This document shows positions 9,070 to 18,029 of a stretch of 64,000 bases of DNA, piece by piece; position 1 is the stretch's first letter; every line of letters starts with the position of its first letter. The notes under the pieces are model-generated. The model did not search any database. It saw only the letters and a program-made list of their open reading frames with translations, and had not been told where the DNA came from. The DNA lies in NCBI RefSeq assembly GCF_014287515.2, contig NZ_CP092473.1, positions 471,001-535,000 on the forward strand, read 5' to 3'. The translations under genes were made by a program, and so were the position numbers. Source of the stretch: Roseburia rectibacter (GTDB lineage Bacteria > Bacillota > Clostridia > Lachnospirales > Lachnospiraceae).

Positions 9070-11811
9070 ATGCCAATCAGAATTACCGGTCTGACATCAG
9101 GTCTTGATACAGAGTCTATCATTTCAGCTCTGGTATCTTCATACAACTATAAGACGAATAAATACAAAAAGGCACAGACAAAATTATCCTGGAAGCAGGA
9201 TGCGTGGAAAACACTGAATACGAAGATTTACAGTCTTTACAGCAGCGTCGGCAGCATGAAATTATCTACCGCATATAATTTAAAATCAACAACTGTTTCC
9301 GATTCTACCAAAGCAACGGTAAAGGCAGGAAATAATGCACCGACCGGAACACAGCAGTTAAATATTCTTAAAGTTGCGCAGGCGGGTTATCTGACCGGAG
9401 CACAGCTTTCAAGCAAGACGACGACATCCACAACACTTGCTGAACTAGGTTATACAGGTGGAGATGCAAAGATCAATCTGACAAAGGGTGATGGTACAAC
9501 AAAAGAGATCACATTAACACAGGGATCAACCGTTGGTGATGTGATTGCATCATTAAAAGATGCCGGTGTCAGTGCAAACTATGATGCAACAAATCATCGT
9601 ATCTTCATTAGCTCAAAGGATACCGGAAAAGATAACGATTTTACCCTGACCGGTGCAAATACAGAAGGTGCGAGAGCACTGTATCAGATGGGACTGGCTG
9701 TTGGTTCGGATGCAACAAATGCAACATATAAGTCTTATACGCAGTACTATGATGCAGATGGTACACAACTAGAACAGAATGTTGTGAAGGCCATCGAGAA
9801 ATATCAGAAGGCGCAGGCATCATATAAGACAGCATCAGGACAGAATGCGAATCTTTCATCTGCATATGGATATGCAGCGGCATATACAGAGATGATGGAT
9901 GCGTTAAAAAACAGTGGTTTATCTGCTGATGATCAGAAGAAACTTAAAACTTTACTTGGCATGAGTGCAACCCAGAGAGTGAATTCTGTGATGGATGCGG
10001 CTGGGAATGTATATACAGAAGCAGGTAAAGATGCAGATGGTAATACGATTTACGCGTATGATAATAATGGAACCAAACAGTATATACAGAAAGTTGTAAC
10101 TTATCAGGGAAGCGATAATCTTACCTATACAGCGAATGATGACGGAACTTATACAGATAAAGATGGTCATGTCTGGACAGCAACCGGTGATAAGGATGAT
10201 GATGGAAATGCAAAATATTCTTATATCTCAGATGATGGCACGACACAGACGATCAGTATCAAAGAAAATGTGGCATATTATAATGCTACAGGTACATCGC
10301 ATAAGATTGGGGATAAGTATACAGATAAAAACGGAGTTGTGTATACACCGAATGATAACGGAACATATGCAGGAACAGATGGAAAAAATTATATATTAGA
10401 CGGAACCACTTTTAAGGAAGTAGATAGTGATAAAAATGTAGTCAGTGGTGGAAAAACAGTTGCTGTGTCAGATTGTACAACAGAAGATATTACAGAGATG
10501 AAATATACACAGGGAACTGCAGCAACAGGTATCGAACGTTCCGCAGATGTACTCAGTAAGATTAGAGAGGATAAGAAGGATACACTTACCGATGAGGTTG
10601 TTTCTAAATTGACATCTAATATTGAGAAAGTCAATGTGTATGAAAGTGCAGAGGATTCACTGGCTGCTGATGATGAATATTCCAGAAAGAATATCATTGA
10701 TTCCATTCAGCAGGCATATCAAACAGGTAAAGCAAGTGATGTTACAAAGGTGACAAACAAATATGCGGAGGTCATTACAAAGAATCAGACGACCATGACC
10801 ACAGCACAGAAAACGATGGATGATAATTCGGTACTTGCAGATCTGGCTGCAATGGATTCAACTTCATCAGACTATACAACAGCATTAACTGCATTTGTAA
10901 AGAAAGTACAGAATTCAAAAGAAATTATGGATCAGAGCTCTCAATATACCAATTCAGGTGCTAAGAAGATTGATGGCTGTGATTCTGAAATTAAATTAAA
11001 CGGTATTACATACACCAGTTCACTGAATACCTACTCTATCAACGGACTTTCCATTACTGCAATGCAGGCAACCGGAGATGGGGATACCAATGCGATTACC
11101 GTCACAACTGCGACCGATACACAGGCAATTTACGATAAGATCAAGAGTTTCCTGACACAGTACAATTCTCTGATCAACGAAATGACATCACTTTACAACG
11201 CAGATACGGCAAAGGGATATGAGCCTTTGACAGATGATGAAAAGAGTGCAATGTCCGATTCAGAAGTTGAGAAGTGGGAAGAAAAAATTAAATCTTCACT
11301 GCTCCGCCGTGATGACAGCCTGGAAAGTGTCATGAATCTGATGACGAATGCCATGAGTCAGCCGGTTACGATTGATGGCAAGAAATATTATCTGTCAAGT
11401 TTTGGAATCAAGACATTAGGTTTCTTGAATGCACCGGAGAACCAGCAGAATGCATATCATATTGACGGTGACGAGGACGATACAGCAACTTCCGGAAACG
11501 AAGATAAGCTGATGGCAATGATCAACTCTGATCCGGATACGGTCGTTTCCTTTATGCAGCAGCTTACGACCAATTTATACGATGCAATTGGAACGAAGAT
11601 GAAATCTTCAACTTTAAGCAGTATTTATAAAGTATACAATGATAAAGAGATGGCTTCTGAATACAGTGATTACACCACCACGATCAAAAAGTGGGAGCAG
11701 AAACTGCAGGATCAGGAGGACGCATATTACAAGAAGTTCTCTGCAATGGAGACAGCATTGTCTAAATTACAGAGCCAGACATCTTCATTATCCAACCTGT
11801 TCGGAGGTTGA
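9070..11811 (+). CDS. fliD: FliD, filament cap protein, unusually large
   Basis: FliD forms the cap under which flagellin subunits fold at the filament tip. The N-terminus is typical (MPIRITGLTSGLDTESIISA) and so is the C-terminal region (INGLSITAMQ, then IYDKIKSFLTQYNSLINEMT and a final coiled coil). At 913 residues it is about twice the usual size. The extra mass is a central insert, roughly residues 220-640, with repeated Asp/Gly/Tyr-rich beta segments: a YTxNDxGTY pattern occurs near residue 353 and again near 425. Such inserts face outward. AGGAGTGATA precedes the ATG. Confidence 0.93.
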   Translation: MPIRITGLTSGLDTESIISALVSSYNYKTNKYKKAQTKLSWKQDAWKTLNTKIYSLYSSVGSMKLSTAYNLKSTTVSDSTKATVKAGNNAPTGTQQLNILKVAQAGYLTGAQLSSKTTTSTTLAELGYTGGDAKINLTKGDGTTKEITLTQGSTVGDVIASLKDAGVSANYDATNHRIFISSKDTGKDNDFTLTGANTEGARALYQMGLAVGSDATNATYKSYTQYYDADGTQLEQNVVKAIEKYQKAQASYKTASGQNANLSSAYGYAAAYTEMMDALKNSGLSADDQKKLKTLLGMSATQRVNSVMDAAGNVYTEAGKDADGNTIYAYDNNGTKQYIQKVVTYQGSDNLTYTANDDGTYTDKDGHVWTATGDKDDDGNAKYSYISDDGTTQTISIKENVAYYNATGTSHKIGDKYTDKNGVVYTPNDNGTYAGTDGKNYILDGTTFKEVDSDKNVVSGGKTVAVSDCTTEDITEMKYTQGTAATGIERSADVLSKIREDKKDTLTDEVVSKLTSNIEKVNVYESAEDSLAADDEYSRKNIIDSIQQAYQTGKASDVTKVTNKYAEVITKNQTTMTTAQKTMDDNSVLADLAAMDSTSSDYTTALTAFVKKVQNSKEIMDQSSQYTNSGAKKIDGCDSEIKLNGITYTSSLNTYSINGLSITAMQATGDGDTNAITVTTATDTQAIYDKIKSFLTQYNSLINEMTSLYNADTAKGYEPLTDDEKSAMSDSEVEKWEEKIKSSLLRRDDSLESVMNLMTNAMSQPVTIDGKKYYLSSFGIKTLGFLNAPENQQNAYHIDGDEDDTATSGNEDKLMAMINSDPDTVVSFMQQLTTNLYDAIGTKMKSSTLSSIYKVYNDKEMASEYSDYTTTIKKWEQKLQDQEDAYYKKFSAMETALSKLQSQTSSLSNLFGG

Positions 11812-11840
11812 TAAAAAGAAATATTGGCAAAGATTAAGGG

Positions 11841-11870
11841 TATCTGTTCTGCCTGAATGCGGGACAGATA
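11841..11870 (+). terminator. Hairpin between fliD and fliS
   Basis: TATCTGTTCTGC (11841-11852) pairs with GCGGGACAGATA (11859-11870) with G-U pairs and a 6-base loop. Only a short T-run follows, so it may attenuate rather than fully terminate. Confidence 0.4.
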
Positions 11871-11924
11871 TTTCTGACATGAATTATAGCTAAAATACAG
11901 AATTACATATGGAGGAAATGATTT

Positions 11925-12305
11925 ATGCTGGCTAACAAGGGATACGCAGCGTATGCAAACAACAAAGTTATGACTGCATCACCGGCAGAATTGACATTGA
12001 TGCTTTATGAAGGTGCGATAAAATTTTCGAATATTGCGGTTGAGGCAATTGAGGCGAAAGATATACAGAAAGCCCATGATAATATTATAAAAGTAGAGCA
12101 CATTATTGAGGAGTTTCAGAGTACGTTGAATCATAAATATCCGGTGGCAAAAGATTTTGATGAGGTATATAATTATCTGATGATGCGCTTACAGGAAGCA
12201 AACATGAAAAAAGATAAGGAAATCATGGAAGAAGTATTGAAACATCTTCGTACCATGCGTGATACCTGGAAACAGGTTATGAAGCTGGCACATACACAGC
12301 AGTAA
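11925..12305 (+). CDS. fliS: FliS, flagellin export chaperone
   Basis: FliS binds the C-terminus of flagellin in the cytoplasm and prevents early polymerisation. The 126-residue product has the family motif set: YAAYANNKVMTASPAELTLM, LYEGAIKF, and the final RTMRDTWKQVM helix. TGGAGG lies before the ATG. It follows fliD and precedes a second chaperone-like gene and the main flagellin gene. Confidence 0.95.
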   Translation: MLANKGYAAYANNKVMTASPAELTLMLYEGAIKFSNIAVEAIEAKDIQKAHDNIIKVEHIIEEFQSTLNHKYPVAKDFDEVYNYLMMRLQEANMKKDKEIMEEVLKHLRTMRDTWKQVMKLAHTQQ

Positions 12306-12318
12306 GGATATGGAAAAG

Positions 12319-12798
12319 ATGGAGAAAAACCAATATATTCCGGTTATGATACAGAGCCTGAAAAAAAAGAGTGAGATATTAGATACCATTATGGAATTAA
12401 ATATCAGGCAGAGTGAAGAATTGGAAAATCCTGCATTAGATCCGGATGATTTTGATAAGACAGTAGAGGAAAAGTCAAAGCAGATCGAAAAGCTGGATCT
12501 ATTGGATGATGGTTTTCAGGAACTGTTTGACCGGGTAAAAGATGACTTGAAGAATCATCAGGATCTTTATCGTGATGAAATAGCGCAGATGCAGGATTAT
12601 ATCCGTAAATTAACCAGTAAAAGTGCAACCATACAGGTACAGGAAGCACGCAATAAAGATTTAATGACAAAAAAATTTGCATCTGTACATAAACAGGTCA
12701 GAGAAGTCCGCAAGAGCCAGCGTGTTGTAAATCAGTATTATAAAAATATGATGAAGACAAACTATGGCGAGTCGGTGTTTACGGACAAGAAGAAATAG
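12319..12798 (+). CDS. FliT/FlgN-like flagellar chaperone
   Basis: A fully helical, highly charged 159-residue protein right after fliS, the usual place for FliT (the FliD chaperone). It has coiled-coil heptads (EEKSKQIEKLDLLDDGF and nearby) and a basic C-terminal helix that ends in KTNYGESVFTDKKK. Sequence identity to classical FliT is not apparent, so the call rests on position and fold. The ATG at 12319 leaves 10 bases to AAGGA at 12304-12308; the one at 12310 would leave 1. Confidence 0.65.
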   Translation: MEKNQYIPVMIQSLKKKSEILDTIMELNIRQSEELENPALDPDDFDKTVEEKSKQIEKLDLLDDGFQELFDRVKDDLKNHQDLYRDEIAQMQDYIRKLTSKSATIQVQEARNKDLMTKKFASVHKQVREVRKSQRVVNQYYKNMMKTNYGESVFTDKKK

Positions 12799-12832
12799 AG
12801 ATAGAAAAAAGAAAAAAATTTCTTTTTTACTA

Positions 12833-12860
12833 TAAAGTATCGGGATGAACATCCGATATA
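12833..12860 (+). promoter_or_regulatory. Sigma-28 promoter of the main flagellin gene
   Basis: TAAA at 12833-12836, then 15 bases, then TCCGATAT starting at 12852. It lies about 150 bases before the flagellin start and is the best match to the consensus in the window. Confidence 0.92.
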
Positions 12861-12966
12861 TAATACAAGTAAACAAAGTGATGATGAACATTACTTGAAA
12901 AAGTTACTTGGCAGTGGAACAGAATGGAGCGTACGGCCGGGATGGAAAGCTGCAAAATTAAGACGA

Positions 12967-13000
12967 TGCGGCATGGAAGCCGCAGTAAATTCAAGGAGGA
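12967..13000 (+). promoter_or_regulatory. Candidate CsrA-binding hairpin and Shine-Dalgarno of flagellin
   Basis: In the flagellin leader TGCGGC (12967-12972) pairs with GCCGCA (12979-12984), displaying ATGGAA with a GGA in the loop, the preferred CsrA site geometry. A second GGA lies in the Shine-Dalgarno AGGAGGA (12994-13000), 9 bases before the ATG. Two spaced GGA sites, one in a hairpin and one at the Shine-Dalgarno, match the known CsrA control of hag in Bacillus. Further GGA motifs occur upstream in the leader. Confidence 0.65.
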
Positions 13001-13008
13001 AATGAATT

Positions 13009-13821
13009 ATGGTAGTACAGCACAATCTTACAGCTATGAACGCTAACAGACAGTTAGGTATCACAACAGGAGCTCAGGCAAAATCTTCTGAGAAATTATC
13101 TTCTGGTTACAGAATCAACCGTGCAGGTGATGATGCTGCTGGTTTAACAATTTCTGAGAAAATGAGAAGCCAGATCCGTGGATTAAACAAAGCTTCTGAC
13201 AACGCTCAGGACGGTGTTTCTTTAATCCAGGTTGCTGAGGGTGCATTAAACGAGACTCACTCTATCTTACAGCGTATGAATGAGTTATCTACTCAGGCAG
13301 CAAACGATACTAACACAACTGCTGATAGAACAGCTATCCAGAAAGAGATTGACCAGTTACAGTCTGAGATCACAAGAATCTCTTCTACAACTCAGTTCAA
13401 CACAATGAACTTAATCGATGGAAAATTCACAGGAAAGAACCTTCAGGTTGGTTCTCTTTGCGGACAGACCATCACAGTTTCTATCGACTCTATGTCTGCA
13501 TCTAGCTTAGGAGTAAACTCTCTTAAAGTTTCTAGCTTCTCAGCAGCAGGTGCAGCTATGTGTTCCGTTCAGAAAGCTATCAGCATGGTATCTGAGCAGA
13601 GATCTAAACTTGGTGCTATCCAGAACCGTTTAGAGCACACAATCGCTAACCTTGATAACATCGCTGAGAATACTCAGTCAGCAGAGTCTCGTATCCGTGA
13701 TACAGATATGGCTGAAGAGATGGTTGAGTACAGCAAGAACAACATCCTTGCTCAGGCAGGACAGTCTATGCTTGCTCAGGCTAACCAGTCTACTCAGGGT
13801 GTACTTTCTCTGTTACAGTAA
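13009..13821 (+). CDS. fliC: Flagellin, main filament subunit
   Basis: This 270-residue flagellin has complete D0/D1 ends: QHNLTAMNANRQLG, LSSGYRINRAGDDAAGL and RGLNKASDNAQDG at the N-terminus; QNRLEHTIANLDNIAENT and the LAQANQSTQGVLSLLQ end at the C-terminus. The variable middle is very short (about residues 145-180), so there is almost no D2/D3 outer domain. The LQRMNEL segment (residues 87-93, Arg89) matches the TLR5 contact region. Unusually it has two cysteines (151 and 185). It has its own sigma-28 promoter, a CsrA-type leader and a strong terminator. Codon choice is strongly biased, as expected for a very highly expressed gene. Confidence 0.97.
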   Translation: MVVQHNLTAMNANRQLGITTGAQAKSSEKLSSGYRINRAGDDAAGLTISEKMRSQIRGLNKASDNAQDGVSLIQVAEGALNETHSILQRMNELSTQAANDTNTTADRTAIQKEIDQLQSEITRISSTTQFNTMNLIDGKFTGKNLQVGSLCGQTITVSIDSMSASSLGVNSLKVSSFSAAGAAMCSVQKAISMVSEQRSKLGAIQNRLEHTIANLDNIAENTQSAESRIRDTDMAEEMVEYSKNNILAQAGQSMLAQANQSTQGVLSLLQ

Positions 13822-13846
13822 TTGTAAGAGACAATCGTACGAACAT

Positions 13847-13882
13847 AATAAAACCGGCAGTTTACTGCCGGTTTTATTTTTT
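13847..13882 (+). terminator. Strong terminator after flagellin
   Basis: AATAAAACCGGCAG (13847-13860) pairs perfectly with CTGCCGGTTTTATT (13865-13878) around TTTA, followed by more T. This is the strongest terminator in the window and isolates the flagellin transcript. Confidence 0.92.
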
Positions 13883-13926
13883 ATATGGAGATAACAGTTG
13901 AACTATGGGTTGATAGGAGAATGGAT

Positions 13927-14223
13927 ATGGAAGAACAGAAACTGACAGAACAGTTAAAAGCGTGTGCCGATCTGTTTTATCAGAACCATGAAAAAGAAGC
14001 ATATCAGATGCTGGCAAATTTACTTGTGGATGTAAGCGGAAAAATGCAGACATTGACAGAATTATTGGCGCAATTACCGGAGAATACCGGAATGACAATG
14101 CAGCAGAAGGTAAGAGATGATCTGCAGGAACTTGTAACATCGTATCAGTATAAAGATGCTCTCGCATTGGCAGATTTATTATATTATGATATCCCGGAAG
14201 AATTAGGACTCTTGGAAGAATAA
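13927..14223 (+). CDS. Small helical protein of unknown function next to maf
   Basis: A 98-residue acidic, all-helical protein (MEEQKLTEQLKACADLFYQ at the start, IPEELGLLEE at the end). AGGAG at 13915-13919 leaves 7 bases to the ATG at 13927, which decides the start over 13921. It lies between the flagellin terminator and the Maf glycosyltransferase gene, 17 bases before the latter, so the two are probably made together. It may be a partner or chaperone for Maf or flagellin, but no motif shows it. Confidence 0.7.
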   Translation: MEEQKLTEQLKACADLFYQNHEKEAYQMLANLLVDVSGKMQTLTELLAQLPENTGMTMQQKVRDDLQELVTSYQYKDALALADLLYYDIPEELGLLEE

Positions 14224-14240
14224 AAACAGGGGGATGGACA

Positions 14241-16103
14241 GTGGAGATACTAGAACGCAATGAACAGGCACTGGAATGTTTGGAGAAAAAGTTTATTTTA
14301 AAGTATCAGTCCGTGAAAGACTGTGATTTTGAACATTGTTTTGTAACAGAAACAATCAATCATCAGAAAATAATATGCCAGGAAAGAGATGGATATAACT
14401 GGCGTTTGAATAGTATATATGAGCCGGAACTGGCAGCGCAGAAATATGCAAAAGGGCATAGTAAATTTAAGGATTATGCCGTGATCTGTGTGTTTGGTCT
14501 GTCGGATGGCAGAGTGGTGCGTGAACTTTGTAAGATGTGTAATGGCACACAGAAGATGATCGTTTACGAGCCGGATCATGAAAATTTTATTTTGGCAATG
14601 AGGGAGTTCCCCTTGGATGACATTATAGAGAAAGAATGGGTCTATCTTGTGGCAGAGGGCATCAATGGGGAACGGCTGCACGGCAAACTGGATGAATGGA
14701 TCGGTTATGAGAACCGAAATCTGGTAACACAATATATTCTGCCAAATTATGATGTTTTATATCTTAAGCAGGGAGAAGAATATATTGAGAAAATGCTTTA
14801 TTGCATAAAGAAGCATGTGTTTAATATGAATACAGAAGTTGCGTTTGGAAAGCAGTTGGCGAATAACTTGTTATATAATCTGCCGTATGTATTGAAGGAG
14901 AGTTCCATCAATAATTTAAAACAGGCGATAAACCAGTATGATATATCAGAAATCCCTGCTATTATCGTCTCGGCGGGGCCATCACTGGATAAAAATATCA
15001 GACAGTTAAAGGAAGTGGGAAACCGTGCCTTTATTATTGCAGTGGATTCGGCATTGAAGGCACTGACAAGAAAGGACATTGATTTTCATATTGGAATCAG
15101 TGTAGATCCGCGAAAGAATCCGGAATTATTTAAGGAGGAACGGATCCGTCAATACCCGATCGTTCTGACTGCAAATTCGATCCCGACGATAGCAAAAGAA
15201 AATAAAAGCCGTCTTTTTTATGAATCTCCGGCAGGATTTGAAGGATTTGAGGAAGTGATAGAAAAACGCTGCGGGGAGAAATTAGGAGAGCTGCATACTG
15301 GTGGCTCTGTAGCGACGGATGCGTTTTCCTTGGCAGAGTTTCTGGGCTTTCAAAAAATCATCCTGATCGGTCAGGATCTGGCATATACCAGGGGAAAAAC
15401 TCATGTCAGTGGATTTGCTGAGAGTGAAGCAAATAAGCGTGATGAGGATCTGCTTATGGAAGTAGAGGGTATGGATGGAAGTATGTTAATGACAGACATA
15501 CAGATGGATTCTTACCGTAAATGGTTTGAACTGGCAATCAAACGGAATGCAGGAAAGATAACCGTATACAATGCAACCGAAGGCGGAGCCAGAATACATG
15601 GAGCGATCGAACTGACACTGAAAGAGGCGATCGACCAGCTGTGTCAAAAAGAGCAGGATTTTCCGTCGATCATTAAAAGTGCACCACGGATGCTGACAGA
15701 AGAAGAAAGAAAGGACTTAGAGCAGGAATTTTACCACTTAGATGACTATCTGGATGGATTGAAACAACAGATCGTGGCAGGAAGAGAAGCATACCAGACC
15801 CTGATCCGTCTGGAAGAGAGCAATGGACAGAATACGGCTGAATATCAGGAGATGGTCCGCCGGATTGGCAGGGTCAACGATATTGATGAGCAGGAACAGT
15901 TCATGAATTTCATTAAATTTTATGCAAAGCAGACAGAGTATGCCGTTGCTGAGGATATCTATACGGCAGAGGAGTTGTCTGTAAAGGAGATTGCAGAGCG
16001 TGGGATCAGGCTGTTGAATGGATATGAAGAGGGAATAAATATTGCGATGGTGCAGGTAGATGCCATATTAAAGCCCGTATTAAAAAAAGAGTGTTCCGAT
16101 TGA
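14241..16103 (+). CDS. Maf-type flagellin glycosyltransferase (motility accessory factor, DUF115)
   Basis: Maf proteins are cytoplasmic transferases that attach nonulosonic acids such as pseudaminic or legionaminic acid to Ser/Thr of flagellin. The 620-residue protein has the family's central Rossmann-like domain: IIVSAGPSLDKNIRQLKEVG (about residues 237-256), IAVDSALKAL, then IGQDLAYTRGKTHVSG and NATEGGARIHG. The start is GTG at 14241 after GGGGGATG. The nonulosonate genes it would need (NeuB-like at 19219, CMP-synthetase at 35069) are in this window. The stop codon lies inside the loop of a shared terminator. Confidence 0.9.
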   Translation: MEILERNEQALECLEKKFILKYQSVKDCDFEHCFVTETINHQKIICQERDGYNWRLNSIYEPELAAQKYAKGHSKFKDYAVICVFGLSDGRVVRELCKMCNGTQKMIVYEPDHENFILAMREFPLDDIIEKEWVYLVAEGINGERLHGKLDEWIGYENRNLVTQYILPNYDVLYLKQGEEYIEKMLYCIKKHVFNMNTEVAFGKQLANNLLYNLPYVLKESSINNLKQAINQYDISEIPAIIVSAGPSLDKNIRQLKEVGNRAFIIAVDSALKALTRKDIDFHIGISVDPRKNPELFKEERIRQYPIVLTANSIPTIAKENKSRLFYESPAGFEGFEEVIEKRCGEKLGELHTGGSVATDAFSLAEFLGFQKIILIGQDLAYTRGKTHVSGFAESEANKRDEDLLMEVEGMDGSMLMTDIQMDSYRKWFELAIKRNAGKITVYNATEGGARIHGAIELTLKEAIDQLCQKEQDFPSIIKSAPRMLTEEERKDLEQEFYHLDDYLDGLKQQIVAGREAYQTLIRLEESNGQNTAEYQEMVRRIGRVNDIDEQEQFMNFIKFYAKQTEYAVAEDIYTAEELSVKEIAERGIRLLNGYEEGINIAMVQVDAILKPVLKKECSD

Positions 16104-16119
16104 TCGGAACACTCTTTTT
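16084..16119. terminator. Bidirectional terminator shared by convergent genes
   Basis: AAAAAGAGTGTTCCG (16084-16098) pairs with CGGAACACTCTTTTT (16105-16119). A/T tails on both sides make it work in both directions. The maf stop codon is in the loop and the stop of the minus-strand gene overlaps the right arm. Confidence 0.9.
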
Positions 16120-18004
16120 AGTTCCACATACTGCAAGGCGCGTAACGGGATGCTGTGACCTGTTTGGTAAGAAATTCAGGAGAAGGATCTGTTATGGTTC
16201 CCTGTGTGAAATATTCGATCGCATCGATAATTTCACGGCAGCTGTTTCCAACATTACTGAAGGTATCCCAGCCCTTTTTCACATAATCTTCGTAAGGGAT
16301 GGTGTGAGCCATAACAGCTTCAGCGGTCTGACGCAGTTCGGCTTTATGGCATTTGATGACAAAATCAACTGGAACGCTGGCAGGCCGGCTTGGCGTTTCG
16401 TCCGGGATCAGCCAGTCTGTGACAGCAATGCTTGGTTTATTCAGTAGGATGGCATCAATCATAACATTTGATTCGTCTGATACGAGCAGATCACAGAGCG
16501 CGATTGCGGTCATAATACTTTCGGTAGGATCCATATAATAGACATTATCGTATTCATGTTCATGCAGCTTGCGCATTTCGATCGTGTTCGCCAAAATATC
16601 AGGGAATAATTTCCAGTTGGCATGTTTGATCACCAGATTGACAGGGAGAGATGACAACGCCTTTACAAAGTCATCCTCTTTGCCGTCATTTTCCCAGGAT
16701 GGCGCGTAGACAATGGTGTAATCATACTTCAAATGAAACTCTTCCCGTACTGCATTAGCGCGTTCCTGCAATGCTTCCCCATTTATCTCATCACTCTTAG
16801 GATAGCCGAGAGTGTAGACACCGTGACGTGGGTGGGCGTATGGAAAACAACTGCAATGCGCCCAACGGTCTGCCCAGGTCTTGCCGGGCAGGATACCAAT
16901 GTCAAATTTATTCCAGCGTTCTACTTCCCAGAAGTTAGGCCAGTAGTGATCTCCCTGTGTCATATCGTGAAGTAAAATGACAGAGAAACGCGCGTTTTCA
17001 GGATAACAGATATGTTGCGAATAAACGCAGATATCGGATCTGACTTTTCGGTCATCGCTTAAGACTACTTTGAAACCACGACGTTCGGCTTCCCTGATAA
17101 TGGGTAAAAGATTATAGTAGCAGCCATCGGATTGATTGGTAATAAACGTAATTTCACGAGGAAAATGCGTTTCTTTGCTGGGAAGAGGAACCGGTTTTTC
17201 CGGTATCTGGCAGGAGAGTTTTCCAATGTCTGTCAGAAAATGGATGTATGCTTCATAATGTGCTCTTGTTGCAGAGACATCTTTGTATGCTTCGGGAATT
17301 GTCGAGACATAAGGGGTATACAGATATCCGATATGTGCCGGCAATAACAGCTGATATAGCAATGCCATGGAGCAGATATCCGGTGTGACCTGTTCGGTGA
17401 AAAAGGATAATGTTTTGGCGTAAGCGGTAGAGGCCAGCAGTGTGGATAAATTGCCATACAGATTGATATTTCCACTGATGGAATATTCTAAAAGGAGCTG
17501 ACCGGTTAAAATTTTATTGCCGAGTGTCTCTTCGTAGGCGTAATCCGGATGAAAGATGATGGTTCCATCATCATCAATATGATTCCGTGCGCAGACAATA
17601 CCATCAAGCTGTGCAGACTGTTTCAGATGATAGAGCATGGATGCAATCCGATTTGCGTCATAACGCTGATGCTCTTCCAGAAAACAGAAATATTCACTGT
17701 CACAGGTTGGGAGAATCGATGCAAGGTCATTGATGTAGTCATAACCGGAAAACTGGATCAGTTCCAGGTCCTGATAGGTTTCGGTGGAAAGATAGGCTTC
17801 CAGAGCAGCATCACTGACATCCAGACTGATCAGAGTTACTTTTGGTCCGTTGTAGTTTAAGAGTGAAATAGAACAGGCTTCATAAAAGTCATCACAGCCA
17901 AAGGAGTTTTTGTAAATATTCAGACATTCGTAAGCGGTTACATAATCCTGGCTTTCAAAACAGGTCTGGATGAGTGTTTGCATTTCTTCTTGTGGTGTTT
18001 GCAT
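16118..18004 (-). CDS. Two-domain GT2-like / CDP-glycerol-type transferase (copy A)
   Basis: A 628-residue soluble protein. The N-terminal third resembles a family-2 glycosyltransferase fold (acidic pair near CFLEEHQRYDANRI and NHIDDDG). The C-terminal half resembles TagB/TagF-type glycerophosphotransferases: GILPGKTWADRW, VYAPSWENDGKEDDF, VIKHANW, and the LLVSDESNVMIDAIL motif. It ends in a SRYAPCSMWN tail shared with the paralog at 26988. Such enzymes move a sugar- or polyol-phosphate from a CDP/CMP donor. It is last in a minus-strand run with the CgeB-like and NeuB genes. Confidence 0.8.
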   Translation of the reverse strand: MQTPQEEMQTLIQTCFESQDYVTAYECLNIYKNSFGCDDFYEACSISLLNYNGPKVTLISLDVSDAALEAYLSTETYQDLELIQFSGYDYINDLASILPTCDSEYFCFLEEHQRYDANRIASMLYHLKQSAQLDGIVCARNHIDDDGTIIFHPDYAYEETLGNKILTGQLLLEYSISGNINLYGNLSTLLASTAYAKTLSFFTEQVTPDICSMALLYQLLLPAHIGYLYTPYVSTIPEAYKDVSATRAHYEAYIHFLTDIGKLSCQIPEKPVPLPSKETHFPREITFITNQSDGCYYNLLPIIREAERRGFKVVLSDDRKVRSDICVYSQHICYPENARFSVILLHDMTQGDHYWPNFWEVERWNKFDIGILPGKTWADRWAHCSCFPYAHPRHGVYTLGYPKSDEINGEALQERANAVREEFHLKYDYTIVYAPSWENDGKEDDFVKALSSLPVNLVIKHANWKLFPDILANTIEMRKLHEHEYDNVYYMDPTESIMTAIALCDLLVSDESNVMIDAILLNKPSIAVTDWLIPDETPSRPASVPVDFVIKCHKAELRQTAEAVMAHTIPYEDYVKKGWDTFSNVGNSCREIIDAIEYFTQGTITDPSPEFLTKQVTASRYAPCSMWN

Positions 18005-18029
18005 GATGGTTCTCCTAATAATAAACAGT

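Noticed and set aside
8577..9146. Open frame antisense to flaG and the start of fliD
   Set aside because: Ser/Ala/Val-rich low-complexity product typical of an antisense frame; both flagellar genes on the other strand are clear.
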